A stretch of 64,000 nucleotides of DNA, from positions 15,966,617 through 16,030,616 of the forward strand of contig NC_092700.1 of assembly GCF_964275005.1 (NCBI RefSeq), given 5' to 3'. A program made the translations under genes and the position numbers. Source of the DNA: Diadema setosum. Lineage: Eukaryota > Echinodermata > Echinoidea > Diadematoida > Diadematidae. This document shows positions 44,728-54,923 of the stretch, piece after piece (the first letter of the stretch is position 1; each line of letters starts with the position of its first letter). The notes under the pieces are model-generated. The model was not told the DNA's origin, did not search any database, and saw only the letters and a program-made list of their open reading frames with translations.

Positions 44728-45020
44728 GGAAAACGTACCAATACAATACATTTATAGCTGATTTTGATGATTCCTTACTTTAAAAGCATAGTGAATACAA
44801 AGTGTATCTATTTCCATGGGTTTTAAAGAAATGATAATATTCCAGACACCTATTTAAGAAATGAAATACAGTGATAATACGATCCTTCCATAATGTAATA
44901 CTGAAAAAACCCGCATATCATTTCTGAGAAATTAAAGCGCAGGACAACTGTGAAATATTGATTTCCAGTGCTGTTTGAAGCCAGCATTCTATTGCGGGTT
45001 TGAGAAAATCAACTTCCAAA
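44728..45020 (-). other. Intron G, 5' part
   Basis: Matches 38240-38360 plus 38964-39055 of intron F. It shows the empty SINE site near 44905 (CCGCATATCATTTCTGAGAA). No gene. Confidence 0.55.
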
Positions 45021-45026
45021 CCTTAC

Positions 45027-45262
45027 CCGAAACATTTGAACTCCTGAGCACAGATTAACAGCAATATCAGCACGTCATGTGCATCCGCACTTTGTTGAAA
45101 TGATGTATTCGAACTGTATGTCTTTGGACTTAAGTATTCGGCATCAAATTATGCGCATGTGCAGAGCACAGGAAGAATTCAGCCAATGATATCATACTCA
45201 TACACCAAACATAATTTGGCATACCTTTAGACATGCATACACACATATACACATACACGCAC
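45027..45262 (-). promoter_or_regulatory. Promoter and untranslated first exon of locus G
   Basis: CA-rich tract (45236-45262); inverted CCAAT (45183-45187); NRF1-like TGCGCATGTGCA (45152-45163); minus-strand CTTAAGTCCAAAGACATA near 45128; leader AAAGTGCGGATGCACATGAC with uATG at 45084 and a six-codon frame (M-H-M-T-C-stop); donor GTAAGG with exon end 45027. Confidence 0.75.
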
Positions 45263-46057
45263 CAAGCAAACATGAAAGTACCGCACGCAAGAACAAAATC
45301 ACTCGTGCACCCTAGACTGTAAGGCTTCCGACTGAATAAACAATCATGGAAGTTGACATTACATATTTTCATCAAGTTCATCTGCATGAGCATGTTTAAG
45401 GAAAGCCAGTAAAACACACACAAGAATACATCACTGGGTACATCAAGCATACCACGTGATGATGTTGACGTTTACATGAGTTGGATATTTGTAGGTGCCT
45501 ACATGATCGTCATTTCATTTTATTTCTTAACTTAAAAGAGATCCAGTATTTTTAGTGCTTTGTTTCTGTCTTATCTGGAATGCAAGGGATCGATACAACA
45601 TTCCATTTGATTAATTTAAAGAAACGGCGCAATACCGACACTTTGCTTGTTTTCACTCCACTAAATGAAAGTCTATAATCAAAATAATTATACATTTTCT
45701 TCAACTGTCGATTTCGCCGCAGTTTCTTGTTTCGAATAGTGACCATTCGTTAACATTAATTCATGATTGACTCACAATTTAAATTAACTCTACTAAATGA
45801 ATGAATGAGTAAATAAATGAATAAAAAATGAATGGATAAATCATGATTGAGAACCACACTTTAATTAAATAATAAATGAAGTGAATGATGTTACAGATGA
45901 ACAGATGCAAATGCACAGTGTCAAAAGCCAACACATAGTCCCACACATTAGAAATTCAGAGGCTAAATTAGTTTCTGTCTGCTTGAATTCAGTGTGTCTT
46001 GATATATCTTACATCTTCAAATGATCCAGTTCAAGTCCAAAAAGAATGTAATTCTCA
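45263..46057. other. Distal upstream block, unit G
   Basis: Collinear with 39290-40127. Contains an irregular AATG run (45798-45835). The short minus-strand frames are unsupported. No gene. Confidence 0.5.
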
Positions 46058-46909
46058 TTCAGTTATCAGATGACACGATCGAGCACCCTTTTTTTTATAT
46101 GAACTTACACTGACCACAGTAATTAACTTCGAATCATTCAAAGTCCCAACGTGGTTTAAGTGTAATGAATTCTAAGTAAATTATGTTCCTTAAAAAAAAA
46201 TAACCATACATCAATAGAACACATAACTATACACGTATATATAGATGGTAAACAATTGGATCAAAAGTCTTGTGTTAATTTTGAGGGGTTATCCATAGAT
46301 TTATATTGAACATGGCCCGATCATATAAACAGGGTTCATTCAACAACATCGAGAAATATCGGGATCTTCTGGAAAGTTGGGGAATATCTTTCTAAAAACA
46401 CCCAGCATCTGTTAATGCATTCATACTACCTCGTATTACCTACTGTAATATTGTAATCGGAAACTGTGGTATTAGCAAAATTAATTCTATATTGTCATTA
46501 CATAAGCGCGCGATAGAATTAATCACAGGTTCTCATTACTTAGCACATCCTGGATGTCTCTTTGTTTTATGACTTTATAGAGTCTCCGATATGCACGCAT
46601 GGCAAACCGCGATATCCATATATGAATATACCAAAATCAGCTCCATGTGGTGTTCAAAGATACTTTTTTTCAGAACTTTCCCCATTCATTTATATCATAC
46701 ACGTCATCCAAAAGACTATCATTTAGGAAAACCTGAACTTATCACATCTCATTGCATGGAACTCATTGTCTGACGATCTTGGACGAGTTCTTCTCTACAA
46801 TCTTTTAAGTCATCTTACAAAATCATTCTTCACGCAATGCATTACTCAAATTAGACATTTTGCTCGCCGATCCATTTCGTACCACAAGTCATGATTATTG
46901 GTTTATACC
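46058..46909 (+). pseudogene. Decayed LINE reverse transcriptase, spacer G/H
   Basis: The catalytic box is reduced to an SDDTIEH-like remnant at 46067-46087. GNCGISKINSILSLHKRAIE at about 46462-46522 continues LITGSHYLAHPGC, and the tail reads FPIHLYHTRHPKDYHLGKPE at 46677-46737. It shares frame lesions with the F/G copy, as expected from co-duplication. Confidence 0.7.
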
Positions 46910-48892
46910 CCATTCTACAGAGATATTCTTTTTTCTAATCGGTCACTCGCCGGAAGCAAGGTTTGTTGCTTCCGGCCACCCACTGAAGTGTATTGGATCA
47001 CAGTCTGATGAATCCGACTTGCGTTGGTCGACTATCAGGTCAGTGTCAGACACGTCGGGCGTGATCTGATAAGGCAAGATCGTCCGATGAAGGAACTAAG
47101 CTCAGAGCTTACAGTTCGTCTTCGGGCGCCTTTCCTGATCGCAAGTCGAATTACTGTCGGGTGAGTGTCGAGTCAGTCTGTCGTGTGTCAAATTTGTATT
47201 GTACAGCCATCGGGCGTATCTTGCCGACGTCCGGCAATAATCTGTGGAGTGTCCAAGGATTAACCGTAATCGGACACTCATCTGATTCCAATCTACGATC
47301 TGCTCGACGTGTTCGACAGTCGCCCAGCACAAATGCAACACCAGGAGGGTAAACGATATTCTGCACCGTCCGATTGCTATCCGTTGTGAGATCGAAGGGT
47401 TAAAAGCTCATCAACTCAACTGTCACCTGAATCTCATCGTACACTCATCGTATAAACCTAGTAACATCGGATGGCCAACTGTCTATAATAGGAGGGTGAT
47501 ACCAAGCTCAGCCAACACGGGCGCCTTGGCAAACTTTTTTCGGACAATAACCGTTAGCTACATCCCGAGTGTAAAGATTGGGAGTCGACAACCAAGCCCC
47601 CTTCTGCGTTTTAATGTGGAGTGAGACATTGCGTAAATAAAAAATGTGGATTGAGTCTACAGTATTAGTTGAACACACCAGTGCAAGCGTGAGGAAAATC
47701 GGTAGATCCATCCACAAGTTAATGAATTGTTAAAGTTTTTGTGCCGCTACTGCTGGATAAGAGGACTACAGAATTTTTGACGTCACGTATGGAAAACGAT
47801 ATAACGAATTCCACAAAATTGAACTTTTTTTTTCTGTGAAAAGTTCACATTCCCTCGACATGCTCCTGACATAAACATATGGTAAGAGAAAATTTATCGC
47901 CCACCCTTTCTGAGTGAGGTAAATTAAGTGATATTGTTAGATGCCAGAAAAGTGAAGCAGCTAATATGTCATTTAATTTTCTTATATTTTGCTTACGTCG
48001 TTTTCCATAGGCGACGTAAGCAAAATGTAGACTTGTTGTAGACTTCTCATCCAGCGATATAGCATCACCGAAACTGTAGGATTCATGACTTTTAAACGGA
48101 TTGACCGATTTCCCTCAAAATTATTTCACTAGTGTGTTCTGCTACTATTGCTGCATCTACTTAATCCATGCATACATTTGAACTTATTCTTCTTTAAGTG
48201 TCAGCAGATTCTCCTGTGCCCATATAAACCTTAAATGCCAGTGGACTATCGTACTTACGCACTACTACGCCTATATACGGCTCCCGAGGATTCAACGACA
48301 GAGGATACTCAGGTCCCCGTCACCCCTAATGCTACTGTTGGGACCCAGGGCTCCCTCATAATTGGGAAGTACAGTTGAGTTTACGAAACTAAAATAAGAA
48401 GTATAAATATATCTGTTTATGTTACGAGCATTGTTGTTTTGAATTGTTCTAGCTTCCCTCTTATCTAAAGACTTCAGGGATACATGGAATTGTCATTTCA
48501 CTTAAACTATCGTCAGGAGGTGTACTGACCCACTTCCATACACGAATTCTGATTTTTGCGCAAATCAGCCCAGTATCTGGTCTAAGTCTGATTACCATGT
48601 GATTTCTGACCGATTAGTCGGACTTGTGTCCTGTGATGGTCGGAAGTGTTGGATCACTGTCAGATCACCCTCCAATCACAATCAGATGAACAGATGACAG
48701 ATATCGGGCTGCTACCTGTCTTCCATCCGATTATTCCGATCAACGTCAGATCTTTGTTGGATTTACAAGAAATCAGGGCCCCCAAATTCCGCTTGTCGGC
48801 TCAGATTTCATCGGAACTCATCGGAACGCCGAAATTTCGGTATTTCTGGGATCAGATGAGCCTCCAATGGTCGGTGAAATGGAGCCTTTGCC
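46910..48892. mobile_element. Insertion of about 2 kb downstream of locus H
   Basis: Unit homology breaks at GTTTA|TACCCCATTCTACAGA (46905-46925) and resumes at CCGTAAATTATCATG (48891). The ends ACCCCATTCTACAGA and, inverted, GGCTCCATTTCACCGA are loosely alike, fitting decayed terminal inverted repeats. Inside: a hairpin CCGGAAGCAAGGTTTGTTGC (46949), a GC-richer segment with many CGGAC/GTCCG words (47030-47360) and a TGCTTACGTCG...CGACGTAAGCA palindrome (47990-48023). The right 450 bp recur at 1860-2165. No transposase recognised. Confidence 0.55.
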
Positions 48893-49216
48893 GTAAATTA
48901 TCATGTGGGGGTTTTTTTAAGTTGTTTACGTAAAGTTATTTTTTGTTGCTGTTTGATGTAAATAGTTATAAACGTATAAATACTGTATGCTGTTGTTTCT
49001 CTTCTCTCAACTTTTTCATATACGGATATCCCTTTCTTTGCACATGAAGAGCTACGTACTGTGCGCTTAAAAACTGAAAAGTGGATCCATTATTTCAGTT
49101 AAACAATACAGGAGCATGGAAATATCTAAATCACATGTAAATATCTAAAGTACATTGATAACTTCACACATACATTCCTGCGATGCAAACTGAAAGTTTA
49201 AAGTCGAAAAAGTTTC
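48893..49216. other. 3' spacer of locus H
   Basis: Collinear with the 3' spacer of A (2170-2450): GTTGCTGTTTGATGTAAATA, CAACTTTTTCATATACGG, ATACAGGAGCATGGAAATAT. No gene. Confidence 0.55.
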
Positions 49217-50604
49217 TTAGACATCCACATTGTAAACTGTTAGTTCTGTATTTCCTGTTATTTTTTCGCTGAACAAAGCCGTTCGTGTGCTAGTGGTTGA
49301 TTTAAACAACTCTCCTATCGCCTTCCGGAACGCAGGATTCTGAATAGTGTAAATGACTGGATTTGCGCAAGAATTGCAAAAGGCTAAGACAATAAGAGTG
49401 GAATTTAGAGGGCTGTACAAATATGACGTTGGCAGAATGCGAAGGTTGTACAAGAGATATGCCGTTTGTGTCGGTGTCCACGAGATGAAAAAACGGCAAC
49501 AACAAGGAACAGAATCTTGAGAACACTCTTCCTGGCTACGAGGTACTTAGCTGTTGGATTTGATGTATGGCAGTTAGAATCTTCTCCCAGACTTCGGCGG
49601 GATTGTCGATGGAGCACGAGTGCAGTGAGAGCCTGGGCTACAAGCATGATGAAAGCCGGTATGAGAAACTGAACGAGGAAAAGCATACAGCCTGTCATAA
49701 TCTGGGCTAGCTGTGAATGAAACGTCTCAGTGCACATGTCGCCCTTCGCACCAGCCACAAAGAATTCGAAAATGTTGGCCAAGAAAGCGAGAAGCCATGT
49801 CACGGCAACAGCTTTGCCAACTCTCTTCCGTGTTACAAGACGCTTGAAATGAAGAGGGTGGGCAATGGCAATGTATCTCTCTATTGGAATTAAGGCCAGA
49901 ATGAAGATGGAGGCATCCACTGAAATCCACCTTAACATTCCTGAGTAAACTACTTTGCAGTAGAAATCCCCCAGCCATGTCTCAGGAACCCTGAGTGGAG
50001 TCGGCAGCGGAACCATGAACACTGACGTGAAGAAATCCGCAACGGCCAGAGCACCTATCAGTGCATCAGTCGAACGGCAATTATTGTGGCGCCGTTGAAA
50101 TACCACCAGGATCACTGTGAGGTTTCCTACTATTCCCAGAATGGACATTGCTAGTTGCGGAATTGTAACCCGTGTCCATGCAACTGACTGCCACTTCCAC
50201 ACTGCTTCATTTTGCGCGATAAATTTCGACATACCAATCTCTGCAGTCTCTGTAATGATTTCTGTCACATTTTTCCTGTTGATTTCAGAAGTATTATAAT
50301 CCCGTTGAGGAAGTGTCGTAGTTTGAACAGCTTTGTCGTGGTGCGGGGTTGCATCGATATGCAAATAGCTCTTTTTAAACTGAGGAGAAATTGCCTCATT
50401 GTCTAAAGGTTGCGTACGTGTCGTCAAATTGATGTCAAGAACCGCAGTGTCTGTATGACGTTTTAAGTTGCCAAATGACGCCCAGACAGTGTTTGGAGTA
50501 AATTCTTCAACAGCTGTAGTACTTAGCGGCTGTGTTGTGAATGTGAGATTGACCGTTCCAGATATGACGAGGAGAACGATCATCCCAGTTCTTATTGTCC
50601 TCAT
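49217..50604 (-). pseudogene. Receptor locus H, GPCR with a single frameshift in TM6
   Basis: Opens at MRTIRTGMIVLLVISGTVNL (50604; exon 2 from 50620 after TTTACAG) and is clean through GNLTVILVVF, ADFFTSVFMVPLP, DFYCKVVYS, ERYIAIAHPLHF, the ECL2 Cys (GDMCTETF) and CMLFLVQFLIPAFIM to LKILFLVVAVF. There one base is missing in a T-run near 49485 (GTTTTTTCATCTCGTGG), so the ISWTP motif is read out of frame. The remaining 78 codons, from about 49453, are open in the next frame with NPVIY and the perfect tail LTVYNVDV. One indel in a homopolymer could be an assembly error or a recent loss. The ectodomain lacks the EEPAVPQ-type stretch before WKWQ. First exon ends at 51924. Confidence 0.82.
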
Positions 50605-50620
50605 TCTTGTTCTTTTTTTC

Positions 50621-51917
50621 CTGTAAAGAACATTATATCCCAAAATGAAAACGATGTGTGGATTTGAATATGGCTATGCCAAAGGGTCATTAAACAGTAT
50701 TACAAAATCAATTAAAAAACGCCTAAAAATCCTTCCTTTTACTACTTTTTTTTTTCAAAAGCAGTATAAATTGTTAAACTGTCATCGCAAGAGTAGCAAG
50801 CAGAGATTATTTTATACTCGAGACAATTCAACCCACCAGTGAGATCAAAGACAATCCGAGACGGTCTTTAGAGATTTGTCCACATTTTTAAACTCATGTC
50901 TTTGAATTACGGAATTTTGCTACCGAGTGGCCTGACGCAAACGTCAAAAACACTATCATAGACATGATAGACAACTGATTCATTGATTAAAGTGACTAGC
51001 TATTCAGCTACTAAATCATTTAATAACAGTTGATGAGCTGACTGACATGAATTTGAATCTCTAGCTCTTTTTTTCAGTATTGTGGGAGCTAACAACAACT
51101 TGACGGCATTGAAAGAACGCTTTATCAGACATTTTGACAAAATTAGTCTGAAATTGTTGATGTCAATACTAAAACACACAAAACTGGTAATGACTATACA
51201 TTCTCTGTTGGGGATATCCTTTATGATTGACTTCGTTGAGCCCTATTTATGACAATAAGCTTAATGTCTTAATTCCCCTCACACGATGGGTCTAATATTA
51301 CCCTATTATTCCTTTGCATACACCCTATAAATTTAAGTGCAAATATGAAGTGTTCACCTTTTCATCACCATTCTAGATTGTTCAAGTCGTAAAGACTATG
51401 ACCCATGTTATTCTTTCATGAAAAGAGTAAAATTACATCCTTTCCTAATTTGACATCCGGTATGTGCAAAATTCTGGATTTTTTTTTTTTTTTTTGGCGC
51501 TATTTACTCAAGTTAGCCGAGATGTTCAAAGCTACCTTGATTATCGATAATACATTTAGAATTCAATTATTGAGGATTCAATTATAGCTGATTCACAGAG
51601 TTCCTTTATCATCAACAGCATCATGAGTACAGTGTCTTATTTCCTTGGGTCCTAAAATTGCCTATTTAACCCTTTCTGTGCCAATGAATCAAATGTGCAC
51701 AATTTTCATACACAAACCTATGGTCAGAAAATTGACGTGGCACAAAGAGGGTAAGAAACAGAGTGAGAATACGGTCTTGGTATCATCTATTAGTGACAAA
51801 GAAAATTCGCATTTGCGAAAAATAAAAATGAAGGCTAACTATGAAATACCAAATTCCATTTCCCTTGACGGCCAGCATGCCTCCTCTTCTGCAGGCTTGA
51901 GCAAACCAACAAGCAAA
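50621..51917 (-). other. Intron H
   Basis: Unit-type intron (GATTCATTGATTAAAGTG also at 61288; GAGCTAACAACAACTTGACGG also near 36920 and 7185). Contains one small MITE at 51666-51754. The open frame 51645-52091 runs through the MITE and the promoter and is not a gene. Confidence 0.55.
51666..51754. mobile_element. Small TTAA-type MITE
   Basis: TTAACCCTTTCTGTGCCA at the left is mirrored by TGGCACAAAGAGGGTAA at the right, 89 bp overall, with TTAA at the left edge. A related left end (TTAACTCTTTATGTGCCACG) occurs at 62518. Probably a piggyBac-type miniature element. Confidence 0.7.
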
Positions 51918-51923
51918 CCTTAC

Positions 51924-52157
51924 CCGAAGCAGCTGAACTCCGGGCCTCAGCACAGATTTGTAGGAATATCACTAGTTCACGTACATCCGCACCTCGTTGA
52001 AATGATGCATTCCGACTGTATGTCTTTAGGTTTTAGTAGTCGTCGTCATATAACGCGCATGAGCAGAGTACGGGTTGAATTCAGCCAATGATATCATACC
52101 CCAGACATAATCAGACATAGTGCACTTAAACTTAAACGCACACACACACACACACAC
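51924..52157 (-). promoter_or_regulatory. Promoter and untranslated first exon of locus H
   Basis: (CA)n tract (52137-52157); inverted CCAAT (52085-52089); NRF1-like CGCGCATGAGCA (52054-52065), the copy closest to a palindromic NRF1 half; leader GAGGTGCGGATGTACGTGAA with uATG at 51986 and a four-codon uORF (M-Y-V-N-stop); donor GTAAGG with exon end 51924. Confidence 0.75.
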
Positions 52158-52584
52158 CAGACCACTGAAGCTATGTACAATAGAACTAGAAACCCTCTAA
52201 CTAAATTAACGATCCGGTGATTTCGCGTTTCATCTCATTACAAAATTGATCTGAATGATAATCCAATAATCAACTGCAGTCCCAACACAAAAATGCATTG
52301 CATATCAAGCGTAACACAAAATGATGTTGACTTTCGTAGGAGATGGATATTTGATTATGATTATCTTTTTTTTCTTGTTGTTTTTTGATTAATACGGAGA
52401 TCCAATTTATTGATACTATGTTTTGTCTTATCGAAAATAAAGCACCGAATTTGAGTTATTTGAAGAACATAGATTTACTGACACTTCGCATCTTTTCTCT
52501 CCAATGGTGGTAAGTCTTTGATTACTACTACAGATGTGCTGATTCCAGAAAATCAAATAGTAATATGGCATGTGAAACACACGA

Positions 52585-52617
<33 letters not shown>

Positions 52618-54923
52618 AACGTATTCGGTCAGCCGAAACGACATCTAAGCGGTTTTCCCGAAGGCAGATTTCGTTGCAGTACCTCCCTCTCTTGAAGCGT
52701 TATGTCTTAAATCTTTGTTTTTATGGTAGCTTTGTGGACAATTTTCAGTTATATTTCATACCTATGTTCAGTTTGGGGTTTTATATTCTTTTATACATGT
52801 ATTTATCCATGACAAAGCATTGCACAAACTATAAACAATAATTATAGATTTCTTCAAATGCCGGGCAGGTGATAGTTCGTCATTTTGAATAGTTTTCCTT
52901 TTTTCAATAGACTGTTTGTTGACTCATAATTCAAAACGCCATTTAAGTACTATGACTCGATGATGATGTGAACTAATGATTATAATGAAACGATTCAAAA
53001 ATGGCAAAAGACAATAGTATGCGTACATAACAAAGGTTAGAAGGAAGGAGAATGCATTAATTGTGGTTTATTAAACATTAAAGTGCATGCTTGACTTCAG
53101 ATTGGCTTGACATAGCTCACATTCCACATAATTATCCACATAAAGTAGATGAACATTTATATAATGTGTGGAAATGCAACCAGACTTTTATACAAAGTGT
53201 ATTATAAGCGTGATACATGTATACTATATATAAAATGCAGTTTCTGATTCAGATTTATAATTCTAGTTAGCACCAACCAAAGAAAAATACAACGCCAAAT
53301 ATAATGTTACAGTCGTATGAGATGATACGCATTTTTCACAAATTCAAGATATCGTTTTAGCAATTTCCCTTCCTTTATCCGTATCAAATAGACTGTGTAG
53401 CGCTTTGCGCAAATGTAAAGTTGCAACTCCTATATAACAAAGAAACATGAATTACGTTCCATATGATGACAAATTTCAAACTTTTTAAAATTATCCAAAT
53501 CCAGCAAATCACACACACACACACGTACATCCTCTGTGCGCTAATTGTTAATTGTTACTTGGATCAATTACTAAGTTGGCAGATCAAAGAAAAACTTCGT
53601 TTGGGTGTTTCTTTGTTTGCTTGCATTATTAATCCAAATCTTACATTTTCACATGAAAATTCTAAACACATCAACAAACTGAAATGGGCGAATTGTCGAA
53701 TACAATAGGGATTTGATATTTGCGAAATATGAGAAATGTACAGCGAGGAATTCCTTGTTAGTGGCAGATGCCCAACAGCTTAAATGAAGTGACCTCATAT
53801 TACATAAAATATGCAGTTGTAAATAACCCAAAAAAATATGCAGTCATTTAGCGTATAATTTGAAAAAAAAAATACACTGAATTTGAACAATACTGCTAAA
53901 TTACATGATCCTTCAATTCGGGATTGGCAGAAACTGAACATCTAATCTTTTTAGATGCTCTTATAACAATAGAGTTTACACCCACAGCAATTAAGTTAGA
54001 TGGCAGATCGAAGAAAACTCCGTTTACTTGTTTCTTTGTTTGTATTTATTATTGATTAACATTCAACATTTCATAGGTAAATGCTCAATACACCAAGTAA
54101 TTGAAATGCCAAATTTATCAAATACAATGACAAAGGGATTTGATAATTGTGAAATATGAGAAATCAACGGCAAAGTGTTCCTTGTACAGATTGAAAAAGA
54201 CCATGCCCAGGAATTATAAACAAAGTGACTTCCTGCATGAAAGTTGCCGTTTTAAAAATTAAGATATAATAATAATGAAGGGAAAAAGTGCATAACAATT
54301 TGAAAATTGTATGACAGTGAAAATTTAGATGATCCCTTCAATTAATGATTAGGGTATATTGGATTTTTTTTTTCATTTTTACTGTTCTGCTATAACGAAT
54401 CAAAACAGCAAGGTCCCGAAGACCGAAGCTATAACGGGTGTCACCTGATACAAGTCATGATATTTGATCTTTTAGAGGAGGAAAAAATGGCATTCGAAAC
54501 TTTTGTAAAAATTCTTCTGTGTATGGCTCTTTTTTTTTTTTTTGTACAAGTTAAAGGAACCTCAAACGTATTTAACAATAGTTTAGCCATGCAGTGTTAT
54601 AACCTATATGTTAGGCAGTAAAAAGTATTGAATACATGAAATATAAAATATGATTGGGAAATGGCTAGGACACCTATGTTTTCATGCAATTTACATAGAA
54701 TATCAATTTGGACTCGACATGTTGACTTAAATTTAATGTAGAGATCAAGAAATTTCACGAATTCAATATATTCAATTCCAAACCGTTTCCAAATAATTTA
54801 CAACGTAAATATTTATTCCATTTAGTTGTGTTTAGTCACATTTACTGACAATTTCTAATCTATAGACACACTTTCTATAGATTCTTGCGATGCAACATGA
54901 CCGTTTAAAGTCGGGAGAATTTA
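52158..54923. other. Spacer H/I, mostly unrecognised
   Basis: The first part (to about 53000) follows the upstream blocks of other units weakly, with a (CA)n run at 52584-52612. A direct repeat links 53540-53830 and 53985-54260 (GGCAGATCAAAGAAAA and GGCAGATCGAAGAAAA; GAAATATGAGAAAT in both; AGTGACCTC/AGTGACTTC). I do not see the FADDT-type LINE relic here. No gene is recognised in the open frames. Confidence 0.45.

Noticed and set aside
47102..47366. Overlapping short frames on both strands in the GC-richer part of the 2-kb insertion
   Set aside because: Several frames of similar length on both strands, no domain, and location inside a probable transposon.
51645..52091. 148-codon plus-strand frame
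   Set aside because: It starts beside a MITE and ends inside the promoter module of locus H, antisense to it. No homologous frame exists in the other units.
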